A stretch of 39,279 nucleotides of DNA, from assembly GCF_001613085.1 (NCBI RefSeq), contig NZ_BDBR01000060.1, positions 1 to 39,279 on the forward strand. The letters are read 5' to 3'. Shown here one piece after another: positions 17,068-24,357 of the stretch. Each line of letters begins with the position of its first letter. The stretch's first letter is position 1. Made by a program: the position numbers and the translations under genes. The stretch is from Nocardia salmonicida NBRC 13393 (GTDB taxonomy: Bacteria > Actinomycetota > Actinomycetes > Mycobacteriales > Mycobacteriaceae). The notes beneath the pieces were generated by a model. The model worked only from the letters and a program-made list of their open reading frames with translations. It had not been told where the DNA came from and did no database searches.

Positions 17068-18498
17068 ATGAATAATTCCGCTCGCCGAGATGGCACACCG
17101 GATCGAAGAAATCGCAGCGACCAGCCCCGAAGTGGCGCGAATCGAACCGCGGGTAACCGTGGCGACAGTGCGCGCACCGGGCAGGGTGGCTCCCGCGCAG
17201 CGGCTCCCGGCCGGCGCGGCACCGGCGCGGGTGGCTTCCAGCGCGGTAATCAGACAGCTGCCCGGTCCGCGGGCAGCTTCCAGCGTGACGCGGAGTCCGG
17301 CGGCCGCCGTGGCACCTCGACCGGTGGTGGCTACCAGCGCGACGATCGTCGCAGCGGCCCCGCAGGCGGTGACCGTCGCGGCAGTTCGCCCGGTGGCTAC
17401 CAGCGTGATGATCGACGCGGCGCCCCGGCCGGTGGTGACCGTCGTGGCCCGTCTGCCGGTGGTTACCAGCGTGACGACCGTCGTGGCGCCCCCGCGGGCG
17501 CAGGTCAGCGTGACGACCGTCGCGGCACCGGTGCTTCCAGCGGTGGCGGTTACCCGCGTGGTGACGCCGACCGCGGACAGCGTGGCGGCACGGCTGGTCA
17601 GCGCAGCGGCGCTTCGGCCGGCTCCCAAGCCTTCGCGGCGCGCAAGAAGACCTCCTCGAAGCCGCAGAAGAAGGTCGTCGCTCCGACGATCCTGAACAAC
17701 GCCAAGCCCGCGCGTCACCAGCACGCCGAGGTCACCGAGGGCCCCAAGAAGCTTCCGTGGGGCGAAGGCGAACGCCTGCAGAAGGTCCTCGCCAAGGCGG
17801 GTGTGGCTTCGCGTCGAGCCGCCGAGGAGATGATCGCCGCCGGTCGCGTCGAGGTCGACGGCAAGATCGTGCGTGAGCAGGGTCTGCGCATCGACGCCGA
17901 GAACGCGGTGGTGCGCGTCGACGGCACCCGTGTCGTGGTGCGCGACGAACTGGTGCACCTGGTGCTGAACAAGCCCAAGGGCTGGCAGTCCACCATGTCC
18001 GACGATCTGGGGCGCCCCTGCGTCGGCGATATCATCGCCGAGCGGATCGCCGCTGGTCAGCGCCTGTTCCACGTCGGCCGTCTCGATGCCGACACCGAGG
18101 GCCTGCTGCTGGTCACCAATGACGGCGAGATGGCGCATCGGCTGATGCACCCCTCGTTCGAGGTGCCCAAGACCTACCTGGCCACCGTCGACGGCGAGGT
18201 GAACTACCGCCTGGTCGGTAAGCGCCTGCGCGAAGGCGTCGAGCTCGAGGACGGGCCGGCCAAGGTCGACAAGTTCATGGTGCTCGAGGCCTACCAGGGC
18301 CGGTCGCTGGTGAAGCTCGTGTTGCACGAGGGCCGCAAACACATCGTGCGTAGGCTGCTCGACGAGGTCGGCCACCCGGTGATCCGGCTGGTGCGCACCC
18401 ACCTCGGCCCGGTGGCACTGGGTGACCAGCGCCCCGGCACGCTGCGGGTGCTCGGCCGCGACGAGATCGGCAAACTCTACGAGGCGGTGCAGCTGTGA
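17068..18498 (+). CDS. RluB-family rRNA pseudouridine synthase with disordered repeat N-terminus
   Basis: 476 residues from ATG 17068, with AGGA seven bases upstream; an in-frame TTG at 17056 is an alternative. Residues 1 to about 195 are Arg/Gly/Asp/Ser-rich and end in a basic AARKKTSSKPQKKVV. An S4 domain follows (RLQKVLAKAGVASRRAAEEM), then the pseudouridine synthase core: LNKPKGWQST, catalytic Asp in VGRLDADTEGLLLVTND, and HEGRKHIVRRLLDEVGHPV. The family isomerises uridine in 23S rRNA. The M. tuberculosis counterpart Rv1711 is about 254 residues as I recall, so roughly 200 residues are added here, in the same GGYQRDD style as the first gene of the window. The target base is not assignable. 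The stop overlaps cmk. Confidence 0.92.
   Translation: MNNSARRDGTPDRRNRSDQPRSGANRTAGNRGDSARTGQGGSRAAAPGRRGTGAGGFQRGNQTAARSAGSFQRDAESGGRRGTSTGGGYQRDDRRSGPAGGDRRGSSPGGYQRDDRRGAPAGGDRRGPSAGGYQRDDRRGAPAGAGQRDDRRGTGASSGGGYPRGDADRGQRGGTAGQRSGASAGSQAFAARKKTSSKPQKKVVAPTILNNAKPARHQHAEVTEGPKKLPWGEGERLQKVLAKAGVASRRAAEEMIAAGRVEVDGKIVREQGLRIDAENAVVRVDGTRVVVRDELVHLVLNKPKGWQSTMSDDLGRPCVGDIIAERIAAGQRLFHVGRLDADTEGLLLVTNDGEMAHRLMHPSFEVPKTYLATVDGEVNYRLVGKRLREGVELEDGPAKVDKFMVLEAYQGRSLVKLVLHEGRKHIVRRLLDEVGHPVIRLVRTHLGPVALGDQRPGTLRVLGRDEIGKLYEAVQL
17325..17522 (+). repeat. 66-bp tandem repeats coding GGYQRDDRR units
   Basis: Three units start near 17325, 17391 and 17457 (CTACCAGCG or TTACCAGCG at 17331, 17397 and 17463, exactly 66 bp apart). 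Each codes 22 residues of the type GGYQRDDRRGAPAGGDRRG. The repeat is in frame, so units can be gained or lost without breaking the protein. Confidence 0.8.
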
Positions 18499-19241
18499 AC
18501 GGTGTGGACTTTCCCTTGGAGTTCGAGAGCGACCGGATGACCGGTGACGCGACGCTCATCGTCGCGATGGACGGCCCCTCCGGTACCGGCAAGTCCAGTG
18601 TGTCGCGTCGTCTGGCGGCGCGCCTGGGCGCCCGCTACCTCGACACCGGTGCCATGTACCGGGTCGCGACCCTGCGCGTGTTGCGTGCGGGCGTCGAGCT
18701 GACCGATGCGGCCGCGATCGCGGAAACCGTAGCGGCACTGCCGCTTTCGATCGGCACCGATCCCAGCCACGAGGTCGTCGAACTCGACGGCGAGGACGTC
18801 TCGCAGGAGATCCGCGGCGACGCCGTCACCAAGGCAGTCTCGGCGGTTTCCGCGGTGGGGCCGGTGCGCGAGCAGCTCGTGGCCCTGCAGCGCGAGATCG
18901 CCGCGATGGCGGGGCGCATCGTGGTCGAGGGCCGCGATATCGGCACCGTCGTGCTCACCGGCGCCGACGCCAAGATCTACCTCACCGCCTCCGCGGAGGC
19001 ACGCGCCGAGCGGCGCAATGCTCAGAACATCCGCGAGGGCCGCGGCGACGATTACGCGGCCGTGCTGGCCGACGTGCAGCGCCGCGACACCCTCGATTCC
19101 ACCCGCACAGTGTCGCCGTTGCGCCCCGCCGCCGACGCGGTGCTCGTCGACACCAGCGACCTGACGATGGCACAGACCATCGAGGAGCTGTATCGCGTGG
19201 TGGCTCAGCAGCTTTCGGCCACGACAGGAGGTCCGCGATGA
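18495..19241 (+). CDS. cmk: Cytidylate kinase
   Basis: 248 residues from GTG 18495, overlapping the pseudouridine synthase stop as GTGA. An in-frame ATG at 18537 would remove 14 residues and bring the length nearer to the ~230 of M. tuberculosis Cmk. The P-loop GPSGTGKSS is at about residues 27-35; YLDTGAMYRVATLRV is the CMP-binding helix, VVEGRDIGTVV the conserved core motif, and AEARAERRNAQNIREGRGDD the lid. The enzyme turns CMP and dCMP into diphosphates with ATP. The stop overlaps der. Confidence 0.95.
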   Translation: MNGVDFPLEFESDRMTGDATLIVAMDGPSGTGKSSVSRRLAARLGARYLDTGAMYRVATLRVLRAGVELTDAAAIAETVAALPLSIGTDPSHEVVELDGEDVSQEIRGDAVTKAVSAVSAVGPVREQLVALQREIAAMAGRIVVEGRDIGTVVLTGADAKIYLTASAEARAERRNAQNIREGRGDDYAAVLADVQRRDTLDSTRTVSPLRPAADAVLVDTSDLTMAQTIEELYRVVAQQLSATTGGPR

Positions 19242-20653
19242 TCGAAGAGATTCTCGTAGGCGACGGAACCTGGACCGACGAGTCCGAATGGGACGTTCTC
19301 GATATCGATGCGGACGGCGAAGGCGAACAGCACATCGCGATGCCGACGCTCGCCGTGGTCGGGCGCCCCAATGTGGGCAAGTCGACCCTGGTCAACCGCA
19401 TTCTCGGCCGACGCGAAGCGGTCGTCGAAGACGTTCCCGGCGTCACCCGTGACCGCATTTCGTACGAGGCCAACTGGGCCGGGCGTCGCTTCATGGTGCA
19501 GGACACCGGCGGTTGGGAACCCGACGCCAAGGGTCTGCAGCAGCACGTCGCTCGCCAGGCCGAGGTGGCGATGGAGACCGCCGACGCGATCCTGCTCGTC
19601 GTCGACGCCACCGTCGGCGCGACCACGACCGACGAGGCCGCGGTGCGCAAGCTGCGCCGCTCCAAGATCCCGGTGATCCTGGTGGCCAACAAGGTCGACG
19701 ACCAGAAGGTCGAGCTCGAGGCGGCCACGCTGTGGTCGCTGGGTCTCGGCGAGCCGCGCATGGTCTCGGCCGCGCACGGCAGAGGCACCGGCGACCTGCT
19801 CGACGACGTGCTCGGCGCGTTGCCCGAGACCCCGCGCGAAGGTACCGCTGTGGCGGGACCGCGTCGCGTGGCGCTGGTCGGCAAGCCGAATGTCGGCAAG
19901 TCCAGCCTGCTCAACAAGCTGGCGGGCGACGAGCGTTCGGTGGTCCACGATGTCGCGGGCACCACCGTCGACCCGGTCGACTCGCTGGTCGAGCTGGGTG
20001 GCAAGACCTGGAAGTTCGTCGACACCGCCGGTCTGCGTCGCAAGGTCTCCAATGCCACCGGCACCGAGTTCTACGCGTCGCTGCGCACGAAGTCGGCGCT
20101 GGAGGCCTCCGAGGTCGCGATCATGCTGATCGACGCCTCGGTGCCGATCACCGAACAGGATCTGCGCGTGATCAGCCTGGTCGCCGAGTCCGGTCGCGCG
20201 CTGGTGCTGGCGTTCAACAAGTGGGACCTGGTCGACGAGGACCGCCGCTATATGCTCGAGCGCGAAATCGATCGCGATCTGGTGCGTGTGCCGTGGGCCC
20301 AGCGGGTCAACATCTCCGCCCACACCGGCCGCGCCGTGGCCAAGCTGGTGCCGCAGATGGAAACCGCGCTCGAGTCCTGGGACAAGCGCATCTCCACCGG
20401 CCGCCTCAACACCTGGCTCAAGGAAGTCATCGCGGCCACCCCGCCGCCGATGCGTGGCGGCCGTCAGCCCCGCGTCATGTTCGCCACCCAGGCGAGCACT
20501 CGCCCGCCGACGTTCGTGCTGTTCACCACCGGCTTCCTCGAGGCAGGCTACCGCCGCTTCATCGAGCGTCGCCTGCGTGAGGAGTTCGGTTTCGACGGTT
20601 CGCCGGTGCGCATCTCGGTGCGCGTGCGCGAGAAGAAGGAACGCAAGAAGTAG
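19238..20653 (+). CDS. der: Der/EngA, ribosome-assembly GTPase with two G domains
   Basis: 471 residues from ATG 19238 (ATGA overlap with cmk). After an acidic ~35-residue lead, the first G domain has VVGRPNVGKST (about 40-50), DTGGWE and VANKVDD. The second has LVGKPNVGKSS (about 212-222), DTAGLRRK and FNKWDLVD. A C-terminal KH-like domain follows (LNTWLKEVIAATPPP; EFGFDGSPVRISVRVREKK) ending in a basic tail. Der binds the 50S subunit and is needed for its maturation. It is the last gene of the conserved block and is closed by the terminator at 20670. Confidence 0.96.
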   Translation: MIEEILVGDGTWTDESEWDVLDIDADGEGEQHIAMPTLAVVGRPNVGKSTLVNRILGRREAVVEDVPGVTRDRISYEANWAGRRFMVQDTGGWEPDAKGLQQHVARQAEVAMETADAILLVVDATVGATTTDEAAVRKLRRSKIPVILVANKVDDQKVELEAATLWSLGLGEPRMVSAAHGRGTGDLLDDVLGALPETPREGTAVAGPRRVALVGKPNVGKSSLLNKLAGDERSVVHDVAGTTVDPVDSLVELGGKTWKFVDTAGLRRKVSNATGTEFYASLRTKSALEASEVAIMLIDASVPITEQDLRVISLVAESGRALVLAFNKWDLVDEDRRYMLEREIDRDLVRVPWAQRVNISAHTGRAVAKLVPQMETALESWDKRISTGRLNTWLKEVIAATPPPMRGGRQPRVMFATQASTRPPTFVLFTTGFLEAGYRRFIERRLREEFGFDGSPVRISVRVREKKERKK

Positions 20654-20669
20654 TTCGTGTGTCAGACGA

Positions 20670-20705
20670 GAGCCCCGGCGAATATCGCCGGGGCTCTTCG
20701 TTTTT
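20670..20705 (+). terminator. Rho-independent terminator of the cmk-der operon
   Basis: GAGCCCCGGCGA (20670-20681) pairs perfectly with TCGCCGGGGCTC (20685-20696) around a 3-nt loop, followed by TTCGTTTTT. The T-rich tail is on the plus strand, so it serves der; it also sits directly after the stop of the opposing tetR gene. Confidence 0.92.
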
Positions 20706-21301
20706 CAGTCGCCGATCACGCGGTCCAACAGGTGGTCGACCAATTGTGTTGCACGCGAGGCGTAGTCGTCGTTGGTGAGCATTCCCTGTGCCAGCCCGCC
20801 GACCGCGAGCAGAGCCACCTCGGCATCGGCGATGAGCGTGTTCTCGTCGGCGTCGGGACCGCGCAGCTGCCGTAGTTGTCCCGCGATCGCGTCGACGATG
20901 TAGTTCGGTGCCCCCGCCGTATCGGCCGATGCCACATCGGGACCGGTGAGCGTCGCGGCGTGGAAGATGCCGAGAATCACGGCGTCGCATCGGCTGGATT
21001 CGTCGAGGGGCAGGACCGAGAGCAGGATCGTGCGGACGATATCGCGCGGACCGGCGTCCGGCCCGAGGGCCGCGAACCCCTGTGCCATCCGGGTGCCGGA
21101 ATCCTCGACGACCGCGCGGTGTGTGGCGAGCAGGAACTCCCGTTTGGTGCCGAAGTAGTACTGCACCGACCGCACCGAGACCCCCGCTTCGGCGGCAACG
21201 GACTGGAAGGTCGCCGCTTCGAGCCCGCCCCGGACGATAACTCGCCGCGCAGCACTGGTGATCGATCTGCGCCGTTCTTCGTGATCGGCCAACCGTGGCA
21301 T
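20705..21301 (-). CDS. TetR-family transcriptional regulator
   Basis: 198 residues from ATG 21301 on the minus strand with a strong AGAAGGAGG RBS. The N-terminal helix-turn-helix is clear: RRSITSAARRVIVRGGLEAA, FQSVAAEAGVSVRSVQYYFG, TKREFLLATH (about residues 11-60). The remainder is the helical ligand-binding/dimer domain, with no recognisable effector. It is transcribed away from the alpha/beta hydrolase gene, and the shared 90-bp gap holds an operator-like palindrome, so the regulator probably represses itself and the hydrolase. The ligand is unknown. Confidence 0.9.
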   Translation of the reverse strand: MPRLADHEERRRSITSAARRVIVRGGLEAATFQSVAAEAGVSVRSVQYYFGTKREFLLATHRAVVEDSGTRMAQGFAALGPDAGPRDIVRTILLSVLPLDESSRCDAVILGIFHAATLTGPDVASADTAGAPNYIVDAIAGQLRQLRGPDADENTLIADAEVALLAVGGLAQGMLTNDDYASRATQLVDHLLDRVIGD

Positions 21302-21342
21302 CGCGCCTCCTTCTGTCCCGGCAGGTTTTCATGGTACGCCCA

Positions 21343-21375
21343 TACCACTGTTGTGGTACGTTGATATCACCAACG
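21343..21375. promoter_or_regulatory. Operator-like palindromes between tetR and the hydrolase gene
   Basis: TACCAC (21343-21348) and GTGGTA (21353-21358) form a perfect inverted repeat with a 4-nt centre. Next to it CGTTG (21359-21363) and CAACG (21371-21375) form a second one. A GGTACG word occurs on both sides of the first (21334 and 21355). TetR proteins usually bind such divergent-promoter palindromes; binding here is inferred from position. Confidence 0.55.
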
Positions 21376-21391
21376 AGATGCAGGGGTGGTC

Positions 21392-22279
21392 ATGGCCAAG
21401 ATCGGGCGGTTCAAGAACGACAAGGCGCGCGAGGAGTACCTGCGGACCTATCGCGAACTGGAGAAGCAGTGGCGGATCCCGTCGACCACGGTCGACATCA
21501 GCACCTCCTTCGGATCGACTCGCGTTCGCAAAGCAGGTGCGGGAGAAGGGGTGCCGATCGTGCTGGTGCACTCACTCGGCGGCAACAGCCTGTCCTGGGA
21601 CCACGTCATCGAGGATTTCGCTCGTGACCGCATCGTCTACATGCCTGAAATGATCGGCACTCCCGGTCTCAGTGTGCAGACCGCGCCGATCGACGAATCG
21701 AGCTTCGGTACCTGGTTCGGCGAGGTCCTCGACGGTCTCGGCGTCGACCGGGTTCATCTGGTCGGCTACTCACAGGGTGCGTGGCAGGTGATGGTCATCG
21801 CGACCACCCAGCAGAAGCGGCTGGCGAGTGTGAACGTGGTGGAGCCGAGCGGCACTTTGACGAAGATCAAATGGAGCCTGCTGTGGATGATGCTCCGCGT
21901 CGGAGCCCGGCCCACGGACAAGAACCTCCGCACGATGAACGCGCGGCTCAATCCCGGCGTCGCCCTGACCGATGCGGAATTCGCCGGGGTGAAGGCGGCT
22001 CTCGGGTACATCCCCACGATCGGCTACCCGAAGTTGTTCACCGACGAGCGACTGGCCACGATCACTACGCCGACCCTGGTGCTGATCGGGTCGGAGTCGT
22101 TGGTGATCGATCCGCAACTCGCCGAACAACGCCTGCGCGACAACCTGCCCACTTGCGAAATCGAGATCGTCCCCAGGGCGGGACACGGCCTCTTTCACCA
22201 GTTCCCGAAACTGGTCACTGCCCGCATTCTCGACTTCACCCGCCGCTACGAGTCGACGGACGTCCGCCACGGCGAGTAG
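21392..22279 (+). CDS. Alpha/beta-fold hydrolase
   Basis: 295 residues from ATG 21392, five bases after AGGGG (the GTG at 21386 overlaps that RBS and is less likely). The fold signatures are present: VLVHSLGGNSLSWD (oxyanion-hole region), the nucleophile elbow VGYSQGAW with its Ser, LVLIGSESLVIDP (acid region), and the catalytic His in RAGHGLFHQ. No signal peptide, so cytosolic. The substrate cannot be told; the middle cap (MLRVGARPTDKNLR) is not distinctive to me. It is divergent from the TetR gene and probably controlled by it. Confidence 0.88.
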   Translation: MAKIGRFKNDKAREEYLRTYRELEKQWRIPSTTVDISTSFGSTRVRKAGAGEGVPIVLVHSLGGNSLSWDHVIEDFARDRIVYMPEMIGTPGLSVQTAPIDESSFGTWFGEVLDGLGVDRVHLVGYSQGAWQVMVIATTQQKRLASVNVVEPSGTLTKIKWSLLWMMLRVGARPTDKNLRTMNARLNPGVALTDAEFAGVKAALGYIPTIGYPKLFTDERLATITTPTLVLIGSESLVIDPQLAEQRLRDNLPTCEIEIVPRAGHGLFHQFPKLVTARILDFTRRYESTDVRHGE

Positions 22280-22321
22280 TCGACGCCGCTCGCCGTTGCC
22301 GGTCAGATGCCACCACGCCGC

Positions 22322-22355
22322 GCCCGCGATCACCGCGAAGAACGTGACCGCGGGC
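22322..22355 (+). terminator. Possible terminator hairpin after the hydrolase gene
   Basis: GCCCGCG (22322-22328) pairs with CGCGGGC (22349-22355), and TCAC (22330-22333) with GTGA (22344-22347), with one mismatch between the two helices and a 10-nt loop. No T-run follows, so it is a moderate call. Confidence 0.45.
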
Positions 22356-22392
22356 CTGATAATCGGCTGAGAACTACCAGTTGGTGGACACC

Positions 22393-22421
22393 TTGGCAAT
22401 GTCGGGCACGTTGATAGCGGT
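22393..22421 (+). promoter_or_regulatory. Candidate promoter of the YggT gene
   Basis: TTGGCA (22393-22398) is one base from the -35 consensus, and TAGCGGT (22415-22421) lies 16 bases on as a weak -10. An AGAGG/CCTCT inverted repeat (22424-22434) follows before the GAGGGAG ribosome binding site. Confidence 0.35.
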
Positions 22422-22457
22422 AAGAGGTCCTCTGCGGCCTCCGTGAGGGAGTGCGTC

Positions 22458-22733
22458 ATGAGTCTTGTCGGAACCCTGGTCGGTTACGCGCTGACCATCT
22501 TCTTGGTGCTGTTGATCGCCCGGATGGTGGTGGACTGGATCGATGCCCTCGGCAACGGTCCACAGTGGGCGCGCAAGGCGCGGGAGGTGACCCATGCCGC
22601 CACCGAGCCGGTCATCGCCCCGGTGCGAAAAGTATTGAAGCCGATACGCATCGGCGACTTCTCCCTCGACCTGGCCTTCACCGCGGTATTCATCGCCGTC
22701 CTGATCGTGCGCGCGGTGGCTTTCAGCCTGTAG
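22458..22733 (+). CDS. YggT-family small membrane protein
   Basis: 91 residues from ATG 22458, six bases after GAGGGAG (a GTG at 22443 is in frame but overlaps this RBS). Two hydrophobic helices are visible, about residues 2-24 (VGTLVGYALTIFLVLLIARM) and 70-91 (LAFTAVFIAVLIVRAVAF), joined by the conserved cytoplasmic stretch THAATEPVIAPVRKVLKPI. YggT proteins often sit near ftsZ/sepF and are linked to division or osmotic tolerance, but here the gene is isolated, so it may be a second copy in the genome. The 3' end overlaps the opposing XRE gene by 11 bp. Confidence 0.85.
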   Translation: MSLVGTLVGYALTIFLVLLIARMVVDWIDALGNGPQWARKAREVTHAATEPVIAPVRKVLKPIRIGDFSLDLAFTAVFIAVLIVRAVAFSL

Positions 22734-23439
22734 TCACCGTTGAGTGCCCGGGCGCGCGGTCTACGGACAGGCCGGCGAGCAGGACCAGAGACTGCTCGGC
22801 ATCGGAGCCCGGCTCGGCGTGATAGACGACGAGCGTCCGCCCCGGCGCCCCGTTGACCGTGAACGTCTCGTAGGACAGCGCGAGCTCGCCCACCAGCGGA
22901 TGGGTGAATCGCTTCTGCCCGGCGGTTTTCGCGCGGACGTCGTGCTTGGCCCAGAGGCGGCGGAAGTCCTCGCTCTTCAACGACAGTTCGCCGACCAGTT
23001 CCGTCAGGCGCGGGTCGTCGAGGTCGGTGCCCGCGCTGACCCGCAGCCCGGCCACGGTCTCCGCGGCGATCTTCGGCCAGTCCGGAAAAATGTTGCGTGC
23101 CTCGGGATCCAGGAACACCATTCTGACCTGATTGACTCCCGGCGCCGAACAGGAATTCAGCGCGACGGCCAGCGGCGTCGCGGCCAAGACATCCATATGC
23201 CGCCCGAGCACCAGCGCCGGCGTGTCCGACCAGGTGCGCATCAGACGCAGCAGGCTCGGCGTGACGCGTTCCGGTCGTCTCGTCGCGCGGGTGCGTCGCG
23301 GTGCCGGACGCGCCAACTCCCGCAGATGGGCGGCGCCGTCGTCGTCGAGAGAGAACACCCGGGCCAACGCCGCCACGATCTGATCGGACGGATGTCTGTC
23401 GCGACCTTGTTCGAGCCGGATGTAGTAATCGGCGCTCAT
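22723..23439 (-). pseudogene. MmyB-like XRE regulator lacking the first part of its HTH domain
   Basis: The open frame gives 238 residues from an ATG at 23439, beginning MSADYYIRLEQGRDRHPSDQ. Full-length family members have about 40-50 residues before this point, including the first helices of the XRE helix-turn-helix and the RREELALLAG-type motif. Reading further upstream on the minus strand gives only NYPGQIVLTITVLIG and then unrelated, AT-rich sequence; no frame within ~150 bp encodes the missing part. The remainder is the intact MmyB-like ligand-binding domain (ALVLGRHMDVLAATPLAVAL; ELALSYETFTVNG). Most likely a 5'-deleted remnant that cannot bind DNA normally, although a truncated protein could still be made. 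Confidence 0.75.
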
Positions 23440-23454
23440 CCCGATCAGTACAGT

Positions 23455-23470
23455 AATAGTTAATACTATT
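23455..23470. promoter_or_regulatory. AT-rich inverted repeat at the regulator breakpoint
   Basis: AATAGT (23455-23460) and ACTATT (23465-23470) are perfect inverted arms around TAAT. The patch is strikingly AT-rich for this chromosome and lies 16 bp before the truncated regulator's first codon. It may be an operator or a scar of the rearrangement; nothing in sequence decides. Confidence 0.4.
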
Positions 23471-24287
23471 TGACCTGGGTAATTGCAGCAACCGTGGTGC
23501 TACGGATTTATAGCCTTCCGTGTGCTGGTGGGGTGGCATGCCCGAAGGCGTGCGGCAGCTTGTGTACGACCGCCTCCAACCTCGCCGATGCCGTCGTGGT
23601 GCGTGGTCATTAGCCCTTCGGCGCCCGCACGTTCCGTTCAGGGTGCAACCCACCACCCACCTCCATGGCACTGTCCCTGGTGACCACGTCGGCAGGCCAG
23701 TCGGTTGTCCGTCTGGCGGCGCGTGAAAGCCATTCGTAACTGACGATTCGGATGGTGACGTGGATATCGAGTTCGTCGGAGCATGGTGACCGGGAGCCAA
23801 ACATAATCGCGGGTGCTGCCGCGGTAAGCAGGCTCGGGCGCAGTCGTCGCCAACCGCCGCGGAATGGCGGATTCTGCTTATTGCCGGAGATGCCCCCCGT
23901 GCGGGCCGTCTGGGCGTCAGGCACCGGCGACAGCAACGCGATATCGCCATCACGGATCATCACCACCTGCGCTCGCCAAAGCTGTGCCACGACAGCGGGG
24001 CACCGACCGGCGGATATCGGCCCGCGCCGAGAATTTCCACATTCCTGCGCGGGAGTGAGTGGCAATGAGACGGCGGTCGCGGGTGTTGCCAGTGCGGCGA
24101 TACCCATTGCCTCGAATTCAATCTCGTTATCCCGCTGAGTCGAGGTGACGGTACGGGCGTCGGAAACCTGCAGAGCTTGTGCCGTCGGCGCAATCTTGAG
24201 AATGGTTCGCGGATCTGACTGGATCTGGTCTCGTCGGCATGAGGTGCTAGCTTCCACTGTCCCTTCGCCAGCTCGGATGGGTAGAAA
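23471..24287. other. Gene-poor stretch before CRISPR array 1
   Basis: About 820 bp with no gene I can support. A plus-strand frame at 23752-24138 and a minus-strand frame ending at 23610 are open, but neither has family features. The minus frame has a GAGG-preceded ATG at about 24108 and an initial hydrophobic stretch (GIAALATPATAVSLPLTPA), so a short secreted protein is just conceivable. No tRNA, transposase or integrase remnant was seen. Confidence 0.5.
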
Positions 24288-24339
24288 CGAAGTGAATGAA
24301 ATCAGGGTGGGTCGCTCGTGAACTTGCAGGTGAAGAAGT
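24288..24339 (+). promoter_or_regulatory. Leader module of CRISPR array 1
   Basis: CGAAGTGAATGAAA (24288-24301), 24 unmatched bases, then GCAGGTGAAGAAGT (24326-24339) abutting repeat sequence. The same two 14-mers with exactly the same 24-nt gap precede array 2. Such leader-anchored elements are the docking sites for Cas1-Cas2 and host bending factors in type I-E adaptation. Confidence 0.85.
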
Positions 24340-24357
24340 GTTGGCCCCGCAACGTGC
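24340..24357 (+). repeat. Broken first repeat at the array 1 leader junction
   Basis: The leader is followed by the first 12 bases of a repeat (GTTGGCCCCGCA) and then ACGTGC, after which the first complete repeat begins. The unit is 18 nt instead of 61, as if 43 nt (repeat 3' part plus most of a spacer) were deleted. Array 2 has a complete repeat at this point. Confidence 0.85.

Noticed and set aside
22280..22457. Minus-strand remnant coding RPAVTFFAVIAGAAWWHLTG between hydrolase and YggT
   Set aside because: A short hydrophobic stretch only, with no start, RBS or recognisable family; too little to call a gene or pseudogene.
24340..24357. Partial repeat at the array 1 leader read as a regulatory mini-CRISPR
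   Set aside because: It lacks the handle and the hairpin's second arm and touches the leader directly; a deletion at the junction explains it.
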